Part shown: positions 42,724-50,187 of the stretch, piece by piece
Layout: the number at the start of each line of letters is the position of its first letter
Position numbering within the stretch: the stretch's first letter is position 1
DNA from: an uncultured Alistipes sp.
Lineage (GTDB): Bacteria > Bacteroidota > Bacteroidia > Bacteroidales > Rikenellaceae
Length of the DNA: 50,187 nucleotides
Assembly: GCA_948736885.1 (NCBI GenBank)
Contig: CAPXWY010000006.1
Coordinates: 1-50,187 of the forward strand
Direction: 5' to 3'
Notes under the pieces: model-generated
Told to the model about the DNA's origin: nothing
Databases searched by the model: none
Seen by the model: only the letters and a program-made list of their open reading frames with translations
Position numbers and translations under genes: made by a program

Positions 42724-43953
42724 TTACTCGATGCTGCGGATGTTGTACTTCGTGATTTCGGACAGGAAGGCCTGCTGCCGTTCGTCTTCGGGGTCGTAGT
42801 CCAGACCGTCGGCCTTGCGCGCCTCCCACACCTTCATGTAGATCGGTTTCGAGCGCGTCGGCGGGCGGTTCACGATCTCCAGCGACGAGGCGTCTTCGCC
42901 CAGCACCGCGGCGATCGCTTCGCGGATGGGTTCCAGCAGTTCGGCCTGTTCGCCCAGAATCACCGTGTTGAGGGCCACTTCGTATTCGTGCAGGATGCGG
43001 TCGGCGTTGAATCCGCCCCCGTAGTCCAGTCCGCTCAGCGTCCGGAACCACGAGTGGGCCACCACAATGTCGCTCACGGCCTGCTGGTGCAGCGCCTGCC
43101 AGTCGCCTTCGTTCTGCGAGCTGATCGGGATGAAGCGCGAGTTGTCCTTGAGGTTCTCGTCGCCGTCGCGGATGACGAACATCACCTGGCCCGGGTTGCC
43201 GGCGAATTTCTGTTCCGCCAGCCGCATGATCTTCTCCGCTTCCGCTTCGTTGTCCACCGCCGAGTCGAGCAGCAGCACGCCCGACAGCTGAAACGAGTTG
43301 TCCAGCCGCGAGATGTTCCAGCGGTCGGTCTTGTAGGCGATGGCCGAGACGCCGAAACCCGCAATGTAGGGCGGTACGCCGTAGTGGGTGAACATCGGTT
43401 CGTAGTCCTTGTAGTGGATCATCGTGCGCAGCGTGCCGTCCGGGCGTTCTTCGAAGAGCGGGTAGAGCGGCAGGGTCTCGGCTTCGGCCGGATTGAAGGC
43501 CGTCCAGTCGTGGTGCAGCAGGATGTGGCGTTCGTCGCGGGCTACGCGGCAGCGCGACGCGTCCTGATGGTAGAGCGCCAGGAAGGAGTGCTGCGGGTCG
43601 GTTACCGCTTCGAGGAAGGCGTTGCCGAAGAGCGCCTTGTCGAAGGCCAGTTTGTTCAGCACCTGACGCAGCGTTTCGTTGCGGGGATTGGCCCGTTCGA
43701 TCAGCGACTTCAGCCGGGGTCGGTTTTCGTCGCAGACCACCCCCTTGCCCGAGATGTAGTCGGCCTTGTCGTTGATGATGCGGCGGTGGGTGGTCGAGCG
43801 GCGGGCCATGAGCGCCAGCGCGCAGGGGAACAGGTTGTCGTCGCCCCAGCGCCAGAACTTGTCGTTCTGCACCTGGCCCGTGCCCACCGTCATGTAGGGG
43901 TCCGTGCGCGCCGTTATGCCCACCGTCGTTCTGTGTCTTTGTTCTTTCTGCAT
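42724..43953 (-). CDS. Phage portal protein
   Basis: A 409-residue protein with typical portal-like features. It has FWRWGDDNLFPCALALMARRSTTHRRIINDKADYISGKG near the N-terminus, LAFDKALFGNAFLEAV in the middle, and a helical C-terminal half including HEYEVALNTVILGEQAELLEPIREAI. Portals form the dodecameric gate for DNA at one capsid vertex. In most phages the portal gene precedes the protease and capsid genes; here it follows them in transcription order. Confidence 0.75.
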   Translation of the reverse strand: MQKEQRHRTTVGITARTDPYMTVGTGQVQNDKFWRWGDDNLFPCALALMARRSTTHRRIINDKADYISGKGVVCDENRPRLKSLIERANPRNETLRQVLNKLAFDKALFGNAFLEAVTDPQHSFLALYHQDASRCRVARDERHILLHHDWTAFNPAEAETLPLYPLFEERPDGTLRTMIHYKDYEPMFTHYGVPPYIAGFGVSAIAYKTDRWNISRLDNSFQLSGVLLLDSAVDNEAEAEKIMRLAEQKFAGNPGQVMFVIRDGDENLKDNSRFIPISSQNEGDWQALHQQAVSDIVVAHSWFRTLSGLDYGGGFNADRILHEYEVALNTVILGEQAELLEPIREAIAAVLGEDASSLEIVNRPPTRSKPIYMKVWEARKADGLDYDPEDERQQAFLSEITKYNIRSIE

Positions 43954-44020
43954 GTCGTTTCGTGTTTTCGGGTGGCAGGGTCGCCTGCGGGGGCATTGCG
44001 GCCTCCGCAGGCGACGGCGG

Positions 44021-44998
44021 TTACTCGCGATAGGCGAATGAGAGCATCGTTTCGTCGAGTATGTCGCAGCCCGCCATGAAGAGGGCGCGCTGGCGGTTCT
44101 CCATCTCGTCGGGGTTATACCACATGCGCACTTCGTTGCCCGGGAAGTCCGCCGTGTTGACCGCCAGCACCAGGTTGCGGCGGTCGGTCAGCAGACAGAA
44201 CGACTGCGGCAGCGAGTTCCCCGAGAGGTAGTTGCCCAGACGCACGTCGATCACCGGGATGCCGTGGTAGGCCAACCCCTGACGGCCGTTCACCGTGTCG
44301 ACGTAGGCGGCGTCCGCACCCTTCGAGTCGAGGTACTTCTCGTAGAGATAGTAGAGGTCCGACGTCACGAAGAACGCCAGCTGACCCTCGCCCTTCGCAT
44401 CCTGGATGCGCGTGTCGGCGTTCTGCCACAGCGAGTCGAAAAGTCCGACCACCGATTCGGGGTCGGTCATCGTCGCCGCCGTGTAGGTCTGCTGGTGGAA
44501 GATTTCGGCCGCCGAGTAGTTCATGATCGTCTTCAGGAAGCCCGTGAAGGTGTTGTAGCCGCTCGGCGCCGACGCGTCGCCCACCCACATCGTCGCGCGG
44601 ATGTTTTCGGCTACGGCCTGGCGGAAGAGCGCTGTCTCGGCCTGTTCGAGTTCCGTGCCCGTCAGGTCGTCCATGTTGACGTCGGCGCGGGCAGCGATCT
44701 TTTCGTAGACCAGCGAAAAGTAGTCGGCTGCCGAGAAGCCCATCTCGGCCTTCACGCGGCTCAGCGCGATGTTCTTCTGGTATTTGTGGGCCGAGGCGCC
44801 GCCCGTCCAGCCTTTTCCCGTGTGCTTTTGCAGGATGTTCTGCTGTCCGTCCCACAGCTGTACGGTCGTCGGTACGGGCAGGTTGTAGAGGATGCGTACG
44901 CCCAGTTCCTGGGCCGAGGGGCCCGTCAGAAAGGGTCGGAAGAAGATGGTGTCGAGTTCGGCACCCGTGTACTGCTTGGCGTTTTCCAAGAAACTCAT
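44021..44998 (-). CDS. Phage major capsid protein
   Basis: A 325-residue protein with the profile of an HK97-fold capsid subunit. It shows PFLTGPSAQELGVRILYNLPVPTTVQLW near the N-terminus, a central FTGFLKTIMNYSA and LWQNADTRIQDAKGEGQLAFFVTSDLYYLYEKYLDSKG, YHGIPVIDVRLGNYL, and a C-terminal EVRMWYNPDEMENRQRALFMAGCDILDETMLSFAY. Assignment rests on this pattern plus its place beside the prohead protease and portal. The N-terminal delta domain for scaffolding is short or absent. Confidence 0.72.
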   Translation of the reverse strand: MSFLENAKQYTGAELDTIFFRPFLTGPSAQELGVRILYNLPVPTTVQLWDGQQNILQKHTGKGWTGGASAHKYQKNIALSRVKAEMGFSAADYFSLVYEKIAARADVNMDDLTGTELEQAETALFRQAVAENIRATMWVGDASAPSGYNTFTGFLKTIMNYSAAEIFHQQTYTAATMTDPESVVGLFDSLWQNADTRIQDAKGEGQLAFFVTSDLYYLYEKYLDSKGADAAYVDTVNGRQGLAYHGIPVIDVRLGNYLSGNSLPQSFCLLTDRRNLVLAVNTADFPGNEVRMWYNPDEMENRQRALFMAGCDILDETMLSFAYRE

Positions 44999-45011
44999 AA
45001 TGGATAAGATT

Positions 45012-45036
45012 AAAAGTGAAAAGTGAAAGGTGAAAT
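45012..45036 (+). repeat. Simple dispersed repeat, GTGAAAAGTGAAAGG type
   Basis: Located in the 165-base gap between the capsid and protease genes; the same family as 28641-28671. Its presence inside the phage-type block suggests the block has been exposed to host repeat dynamics for some time. Confidence 0.6.
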
Positions 45037-45164
45037 GTTGGAAGCGAAAGGCTGGTTCCGCTCTCTTTCGGGACCGGTTCGTTCCCGGGGTTCAGCCCCC
45101 GCAGCGTCTTACCGGCCGGTCGGCCGAAGCGGTCGTTCTGAACGGCCGTTGCGGTATCCCGTCC

Positions 45165-46043
45165 TTACTTCCTGAACTGCTTCGCGTCTTCCGCATAGGC
45201 CAGTTGGTTGGCCGAGCGGAGGGTTTCGCTGTAGGAGGGGTCCTCGCACGATCGCGTGCGGGTCGGTTCCGTCCGGTCGAAGGCTTCCGCGGCCGCAATC
45301 TCCGAGCGGCGGCGCGCCACCGCGTGGTCGTCGTCGAAATGCAGGATGTTGCGGTCTTCGGACAGGGGTGCCGCCGGTTCGGCCTTGATGCCCAGAGCGT
45401 TCAGCAGCCGCTGCCAGCCGCGGACGCTGTTTTTCGGTTTTTCCGGCGCCGCTTTTTCGCCTGCGTCGATGATCGTGTCGGCCAGTCCCGCCGCTACGGT
45501 CTCTTCCGGCGAAAGCCAGCGTCCGTTGCCGTTGTTTTCGTTCATCAGCGCTTCGAATTCTGCCGTTTCGCGGCCAGCACGCGCTGCATAGAGTTCCGCC
45601 AGCCGGCGGTCGGTCTGTTGCAGCAGTTCCAGTTTGCCGCTCAGTTCCGCCGCATTGCCTTCCGTCGAGCAGTTCGACTGGTGGATCAGGTAGAGTGCAT
45701 TGGCCGAGATCTCGCGGCATCCTTCGCTCGCCGCCTGGGCGATGATCGTCGCTGCCGAAGCCGTGTAGCCGTAGCAGCGGGTCGTGATGCGGCCGTCGAT
45801 GCGGCGCAGGGCGTCGTGGATCAGCAGGGCGTCGTTCACGTCGCCGCCCGTCGAGCGGATGTTGACCACCACTTCCGGGGCTTCGATTTCGCCGATGCGT
45901 GCCACCGCTTCACGAAACCGGTCGTAGGTCGCGATCCGTTGTTCGGGTTCGTCGAACTGCCACGTTTCGGGTACGCCGATCGTGCCTTCGATGTCGATGT
46001 GGCAGGCTCCGGCGTTGTTTTCGATTCGGATGTTCGTTTCCAA
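45165..46043 (-). CDS. ClpP-like phage head maturation protease
   Basis: A 292-residue serine protease of the S14/ClpP-related prohead type. The fold shows VVVNIRSTGGDVNDALLIHDALRR (about 58-81), the catalytic Ser96 in YTASAATII, and His121 in LIHQSN. The C-terminal ~110 residues (from about 180) are charged and could be a scaffolding part. It would process the capsid protein encoded next in transcription order. Confidence 0.8.
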   Translation of the reverse strand: METNIRIENNAGACHIDIEGTIGVPETWQFDEPEQRIATYDRFREAVARIGEIEAPEVVVNIRSTGGDVNDALLIHDALRRIDGRITTRCYGYTASAATIIAQAASEGCREISANALYLIHQSNCSTEGNAAELSGKLELLQQTDRRLAELYAARAGRETAEFEALMNENNGNGRWLSPEETVAAGLADTIIDAGEKAAPEKPKNSVRGWQRLLNALGIKAEPAAPLSEDRNILHFDDDHAVARRRSEIAAAEAFDRTEPTRTRSCEDPSYSETLRSANQLAYAEDAKQFRK

Positions 46044-46081
46044 TTTTTTTTTTAGGTTTTTGGGGTTTGTGAATTGTGTAT

Positions 46082-48451
46082 TTATTCGTCTTCCCGCCTG
46101 CGCAGGAAGACGCAGTGTGCCGAGTTCCGCTCCGGGTCGTAGGTTTCGATGGTCTCGAGCGTCGCCCGCACCGTTTCGCCGCCCGTTTCCAGCCGGAAAA
46201 CCGAGCGGATGTCCGGCGCTCCCGTTCCCGGGACCAGCAGGGCCGCGAATTCGTCGGGGGCCAGCCGCAGCGACATCGTGATCTTTTCGCGCGTCGCCTC
46301 TTCTGCCGTCTGGCGGTCATGATAGCGGTGCAGCCCCGCCGCGCCGTCGCGGTCTTCGAAGCAGAGCGTGAAGGCCGGCGTCGTCTCGTCGCCTTCGTAG
46401 TGGAAGGCCGCCAGCGGGTATTCCGCCGCATTGGTCGGATAGCCCCAGCGTTCGCCCTCCGGCAGCGGGTGCATTCCGGCATAGCGTACGATGCGGGGTG
46501 TGAAGTTCGTCTCTTCTTCGGTGGCCGAGTCGCGGTCACCAACTTGCAGCAGGCGCGCCGAGGGGGCGTTGCGGTAGTGGCCCGTGCTGTCGATCGTCGG
46601 CGCGAATAGCGGGTTGCACACTCTTTCGTCGCCCATCTTCGCCGCCCGGTTCTCCGTCCGCACCGTCCAGGCGCCGAATTCCGTTTCGTGTTCGCTTTCG
46701 TAGCGTTTCACCGCGCCGTCTCCTTCCTGGTAGCACCGCGTGCGTTCTTCGTGTATCTCCAGTGCCCGGTCTTCCAGCTCCACCGGTTCCGACGGGTCGT
46801 TCTTCGTCCGCCAGTCGGCTTCGGGGCCTTTGCCGTAGAAGGCGTCCGCCGGTTCGACGTACACCTTGCGGATCGCTTCGTCGGTGTAGAAGCGCAGGTT
46901 GTACATATGGGCCAGCGCCTTGAGCAGTTCCGCCTGCCGGATGCGGTGTTGCGCCACGTCCGCGAAGGTCAGCCACGCCCCGTAGCCCGGTCCCGAACGG
47001 AAATCCACCCGCAGCGAGCACTCCTTGTGCAGCGTCAGCGACATGCCTCCCTCCGCGCCGAAAAAATGGATCGCATAGAAGTATTTCGGTTGCGTCGGCA
47101 GCACTTCTTCCGTCGCCGTCCGCATGCGCAGCTCCACCGTCGTGCGGCCCGTCTCTTCGAGGTGTCCGTCGTAGAGCGCCCAGTCGCCGGCGTAGCGTTC
47201 CCATACTCCGTTGCGCATGATCCACAGCTGCGGCTCCGTCGGATTGCCCGACGCCGGGGTCGTCACCTTCGCCGAGCGGCCCTCGAAGGTCGCCCAGGGC
47301 CATCCGGGCGCTCCGCCCCGCATGCACGTCAGACGATATTGGCTTCCCGCCGTGTGGTCGAACACGACCGCCAGGTAGGTGCGGTTCCCCTCCATCTCCG
47401 GCCGGCGGTCCGTATAGCGGTTCGCCAGCGTGAAGCGCAGTTCCGAACCGGGCCCCAGGTAGACCGAGTCGAATCCCCGCAGCCGCGTGCGGTCCAGTAT
47501 CCGGTGGTCGGTCGTGTATCTCAGGTAGTATTCGAATCCGACGCTCACCCGCGTCGGAGGCGCGAAGCGGATCATGCCGTTTTCCACGCCGAACGTTCCG
47601 CCGTTGTTGTAGAGGTCCGGTATCGTCTCTCCGTCCGCATCCGGGGTCAGCGGCGTCGCCGTATCCACAATGTTGCCCACCGTGTGCGTCGTGGATTTCG
47701 GATCGGCGTAGACCATGCCTGCCGGACTCGCCGTCGCCGTTGCCGGGCCAGTCCTCCGCGCGTGGAAGCCCATCCGGGCCTGCGCGCCCGTCGTGTCGTG
47801 CGACGGATAGGCGCCGCTCATGTAGAGTTCGCGGAATTCGGGCGTCTTCATGAAGTCGCTTTCGAGCGTGTAGCCCGCTTCTTCGAAGATCTTCTCCACC
47901 AGCGTCGCCACATGCAGGAACGGGTGGTAGTCGTCCACCGTCAGCACCCGTTCGGCCGTCAGCAGGTCCTGGCCGTTGCTCTGCCGGGGATATTCGTCGC
48001 GGTGGATCGGGAAAAACTTCACCGGCGCGGCGTCCGTCCAGCTCTTGCGCACCGTGTCGGCCGTGAGTCCCGCCCGGTAGTCGATCCCCAGCGTGTTGAA
48101 CATCCGCCGGGCCGCCTGCTCCGCCCAGCCGGCACCGCCTTCGCGTATCTCCAGCGTGTACCCTTCGTCCGAGGCTTTCAGCAGGCGTGCCGTTCCCGCC
48201 AGCAGCACCGTCCCGGCGGCCGATACTTCCGCCGTGTGGCGCGCATGGTTGAATCGCGTTCCCGTGTGGGGGTCGCACGGTGCGCCCAGCAGTTCCGTGT
48301 TCTGCGGTGTCGGCGGAATCCGCACCTGCATTTTCCGCCCTTCCCGGCAGGCTTCCGGGTCGCGTGTTTTTTGCGCCGCGTATCCCGGTACGGCCAGCGT
48401 CTCGTCCTCCAGGTCGCATCGGCGGCCGTCTATCTTCAGTTCCGTTTCCAT
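46082..48451 (-). CDS. Large phage-type protein, possible baseplate/tail-tip component
   Basis: A 789-residue, beta-rich protein. I chose the start at METELKIDGRRC; the frame is open further upstream but lies within the next gene. No enzyme motif is visible. Features are an Arg/Tyr-rich middle (YLRYTTDHRILDRTRL), a region FLHVATLVEKIFEEAGYTLESDFMKTPEF (about 145-175) and a C-terminal domain near SAHCVFLRRREDE. I cannot assign a family. Its place after a ~320-residue beta protein resembles a distal-tail plus tail-associated pair, which is inference. Confidence 0.6.
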   Translation of the reverse strand: METELKIDGRRCDLEDETLAVPGYAAQKTRDPEACREGRKMQVRIPPTPQNTELLGAPCDPHTGTRFNHARHTAEVSAAGTVLLAGTARLLKASDEGYTLEIREGGAGWAEQAARRMFNTLGIDYRAGLTADTVRKSWTDAAPVKFFPIHRDEYPRQSNGQDLLTAERVLTVDDYHPFLHVATLVEKIFEEAGYTLESDFMKTPEFRELYMSGAYPSHDTTGAQARMGFHARRTGPATATASPAGMVYADPKSTTHTVGNIVDTATPLTPDADGETIPDLYNNGGTFGVENGMIRFAPPTRVSVGFEYYLRYTTDHRILDRTRLRGFDSVYLGPGSELRFTLANRYTDRRPEMEGNRTYLAVVFDHTAGSQYRLTCMRGGAPGWPWATFEGRSAKVTTPASGNPTEPQLWIMRNGVWERYAGDWALYDGHLEETGRTTVELRMRTATEEVLPTQPKYFYAIHFFGAEGGMSLTLHKECSLRVDFRSGPGYGAWLTFADVAQHRIRQAELLKALAHMYNLRFYTDEAIRKVYVEPADAFYGKGPEADWRTKNDPSEPVELEDRALEIHEERTRCYQEGDGAVKRYESEHETEFGAWTVRTENRAAKMGDERVCNPLFAPTIDSTGHYRNAPSARLLQVGDRDSATEEETNFTPRIVRYAGMHPLPEGERWGYPTNAAEYPLAAFHYEGDETTPAFTLCFEDRDGAAGLHRYHDRQTAEEATREKITMSLRLAPDEFAALLVPGTGAPDIRSVFRLETGGETVRATLETIETYDPERNSAHCVFLRRREDE

Positions 48452-49392
48452 AGCTCCGTTCCGATTTCCAGTTCCAGCAGGCTCATCGTGCCGTGGCGAT
48501 GTACCGTCGCTTCGTTCGTTAGCACCTCCACCGGTACGTAGCCGTCCGCTTCCGCCAGCCACACCTGCGGCGCTGCGATTATCTCCGCCAGCGCTTCCAG
48601 CACCTCCCGCGTCTCGTAGGCCGACCGCAGGAGCGTCCGGCGGCGCCGTTCTTCGGTCAGCGTGCCCGTTCCCTGTGCGTTGCGTACGCGCGTCTTTTTC
48701 GTTTCCGCCACGCTTACCGCTTCCGTCGGGAAGGTGTAGTGTTCCAGCGACCCCGCACGGCTGCGCCATGCGATGCGCCGCGCGCCTTTCGGCGATGCGA
48801 TCACCGTGTATTCCACCGTCTGCCCCTCTCCCGTGGTCAGCGTGATGCGCTCCGCTCCCGGAAAGTCCGCCGTGTTCAGCCGGAACACCTGCACCACCGT
48901 GTTGCGCGTCGAGTAGTTGCGTTCTTTCGTTCCGCCGGGTCCCGCCGCCCGCACCGTCATCCACGGCGTGTCGATCGTCAGCATGGTCACTTCGTCGCAT
49001 TCGCCCGGTGCGATGAGTCGCTGCAGGGGCATCGTCGTCAGCAGTCCCGATGCCGTCAGCGCTTTTTCACCGGCGTGGTAGACGCAGGTGCCCGATGTCG
49101 CTGTCGCGTCCGCCGTCTCCACCTTCACCTTGACTTCGTGCCGGCGGTCTTTCGCCGGCAGAAATCCCGTAGGACCCGTCTCCGGAGCGAAATGCAGGTG
49201 CCGGTTCACGATCGGCGCCGCATCCACCGTCGCTTCCGTCACTTCCGCGTAGCGCTTGGTTCCCAGCAGGGCGTTCGTCTCCGCATCCGTTACCTTCACG
49301 TTCAGTGTCTCTTTCCGGTCCGTTTCGATGCGATATTCCGCTTCGCCCCCTCCCGCCGCGTTGAGCGTCGGTTGTTTTGTTATCGTCAGCAT
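48436..49392 (-). CDS. Phage-type beta-rich protein, possible distal-tail component
   Basis: A 318-residue protein with many short beta-strand-like stretches (ETLNVKVTDAETNALLG, HEVKVKVETADATATSG, RITLTTGEGQTVEYTV) and no signal peptide. Its 3' end overlaps the start of the 789-residue gene by 16 bases, so they are translationally linked. I do not recognise a named family. It is the first gene of the minus-strand block, and no TAnnTTTG box is evident in the ~130 bases upstream. Confidence 0.6.
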   Translation of the reverse strand: MLTITKQPTLNAAGGGEAEYRIETDRKETLNVKVTDAETNALLGTKRYAEVTEATVDAAPIVNRHLHFAPETGPTGFLPAKDRRHEVKVKVETADATATSGTCVYHAGEKALTASGLLTTMPLQRLIAPGECDEVTMLTIDTPWMTVRAAGPGGTKERNYSTRNTVVQVFRLNTADFPGAERITLTTGEGQTVEYTVIASPKGARRIAWRSRAGSLEHYTFPTEAVSVAETKKTRVRNAQGTGTLTEERRRRTLLRSAYETREVLEALAEIIAAPQVWLAEADGYVPVEVLTNEATVHRHGTMSLLELEIGTELWKRN

Positions 49393-49540
49393 GTTGTTTT
49401 ATGATTTGAATGGTCGATGTTTTTGCCCCGCCCGTACAGCGTTTTCGAAGAGGGTTACGCCGTGGGCTCTTTCTTCCCCAGCTGTCCCGATGAAAAAGGA
49501 ATTACATTAAGACGACCCTTTGTTCTTGCAATTGTTTCTG

Positions 49541-49735
49541 TCATCCCGAGGAGCGCAGCGACGAAGAATTTTTTCGTATATCGGTGAGTGGTAGTTGGAC
49601 GGATGTTTCGCTACGCTCAATATGACAAAAGCGTGTCATTCGGAGTGACGGTTCATTTCGTTAAGAATGACATTCGAGAGGCAATTGTTTGTTTTGTCAT
49701 TCTGAGGAGTGCAACGACGAAGAATCTATGATTTC
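49541..49735 (+). repeat. GTCATTCTGAGGAGCG...GAAGAATCT dispersed repeats
   Basis: Copies at about 49541-49571 and 49695-49728 share GTCAT(T/C)C(T/C)GAGGAG and GACGAAGAAT. A partial copy lies at 49635-49648, and an inverted end (GCTCAATATGAC) at 49614-49625. Confidence 0.65.
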
Positions 49736-49895
49736 AAGTTTCTTTTGCGGATTCTTAGTTGCGTTCAAAATATCTGAGACTTCTTGTTGCCGTTTTCTTG
49801 CAGTCTTTCCGCTCGCTTTGTTGCGTATCATTTTCGGGGCGGCTGCGGGGATTGCGCTTTGCGTGAGCTGCCCGAAGAAAGTTTTGTACACAGAA

Positions 49896-49928
49896 CCTTT
49901 CACTTTTCACCTCTCACCTTTACTTTTG
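49896..49928 (+). promoter_or_regulatory. Inverted simple repeat carrying a -7 box before P module copy 4
   Basis: CCTTTCACTTTTCACCTCTC is the inverse of the repeat at 28641. It runs into TACTTTTG (49921-49928), which matches TAnnTTTG, so transcription could start within the P module. Confidence 0.45.
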
Positions 49929-49932
49929 CAAA

Positions 49933-50023
49933 GGCAACTTCACACCCGGAGTGGTGCAGGCTACGGCTTGTACCAGCGTGGTGCATGTAGATTCAGCAGT
50001 CCGCTGGCGGCGTAATGGCGCGG
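49933..50023 (+). repeat. P module, copy 4
   Basis: CAACTTCACACCCGGAGTGG through CAGCAGTCCGCTGGCGGCG, followed by TAATGGCGCGG, is nearly identical to copy 1 (2818-2902). Confidence 0.7.
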
Positions 50024-50102
50024 GAGGATTAAAAGAAATTCGTTGTTCGTTTGCGGTTGTTTGACAGCTGGTTTTATCGGTTTTGACAGAGGTACGGGAG
50101 GT

Positions 50103-50172
50103 GTTCTCGTGCCGAAGCCAGCGGGGCGAGTGTTTGCGAGCCTCCGCAGGGCGGGGCTTCGGCTCGCACGGC
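50103..50172 (+). repeat. GC-rich palindromic repeat at the window end
   Basis: GCCGAAGCC (50111-50119) pairs with GGCTTCGGC (50155-50163). Sequence and flanks (GTTCTCGT before, TCGCACGGCTGAAGCCGG after) match 3036-3137 but with a shorter loop. Confidence 0.7.
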
Positions 50173-50187
50173 TGAAGCCGGTGTTTA

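Larger units (their letters stand above)
49393..50187. other. Repeat-rich intergenic region at the window end
   Basis: About 800 bases without a gene. It holds two copies of the GTCATTCTGAGG-type repeat, an inverted simple repeat with a -7 box, a P module and a palindromic repeat, in the order seen at 2780-3128. A cassette would be expected just beyond the window. Confidence 0.6.

Noticed and set aside
41600..49520. Phage attachment sites flanking the capsid block
   Set aside because: No direct repeat of useful length was found between the left (41600-41735) and right (49393-49520) flanks.
1..50187. A diversity-generating retroelement driving the cassettes
   Set aside because: No reverse transcriptase, accessory protein or template repeat is visible in the window, and cassette differences are not confined to adenines. 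It could still lie outside the window.
1..50187. CRISPR arrays, rRNA and tRNA genes
   Set aside because: No regularly spaced direct repeats and no tRNA or rRNA landmark sequences were found by reading; the repeats seen are dispersed or palindromic.

Overview
The window reads as a high-GC member of the Bacteroidales, most likely an Alistipes-like (Rikenellaceae) chromosome. The grounds are the Bacteroidetes-type -7 promoter box TAnnTTTG found repeatedly upstream of genes, the gene families present (FtsL_2-like FtsL, a PG_1098-type methyltransferase, a GlsB/GlsA-like acyltransferase pair, an M13 peptidase lipoprotein), and the GC-rich codon use. The genus is inference.

Layout. 1-3900: kbl with an Lrp/AsnC regulator, flanked by repeat-rich intergenic DNA. 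3900-11150: an ABC exporter operon with a 58-residue membrane protein between ATPase and permease, pgk, and an M13 peptidase lipoprotein. 11150-24213: a patatin-like outer-membrane protein (minus strand), then pheS, a TPR protein, an EnvC-like coiled-coil/LytM protein, ybeY, a short ComEC, a PG_1098-like methyltransferase, a YihY/BrkB protein, a Rossmann/DUF2520 protein and a KdsC-like phosphatase. 24214-26773: about 2.5 kb without an intact gene, made of repeats. 26774-28630: the acyltransferase pair (minus strand). 28996-38223: a division/cell-wall cluster (rsmH, ftsL, ftsI, murE, mraY, murD, ftsW) that stops before murG. 38311-41513: hslR, a MATE transporter with a terminator-bearing leader, and the rplY-pth operon. 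41736-49392: seven minus-strand phage-type genes (muramidase-like, connector-like, portal, major capsid, ClpP-like prohead protease and two large probable tail proteins), with no terminase, integrase or tape measure.

The most unusual content lies between genes. (1) Four orphan copies (A-D) of a short FISUMP/C-type-lectin-like C-terminal domain, with a conserved GYR start and a conserved VRCVQ end around a strongly divergent core; none is attached to a full gene. (2) A shared ~85-bp 'P module', several copies of which sit upstream of these cassettes. (3) A family of imperfect GC-rich palindromes, in both orientations, near cassettes and gene starts. (4) A ~700-bp element present twice in opposite orientation (10310-11030 and 25968-26650), with its own -7 box and a ~100-nt hairpin whose stems differ by compensatory changes, which points to a conserved structured RNA. 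(5) Three short AT-rich or simple dispersed repeat families, some carrying -7 boxes.

Working together: much of the core gene set builds or maintains the envelope. It covers peptidoglycan precursors (murE, murD, mraY), septal synthesis (ftsI, ftsW, ftsL), a hydrolase activator (EnvC-like), KDO for lipid A (kdsC) and probable glycine lipids. The cassettes may be silent sequence reservoirs for a surface protein encoded elsewhere; that is a hypothesis, not something this window proves.
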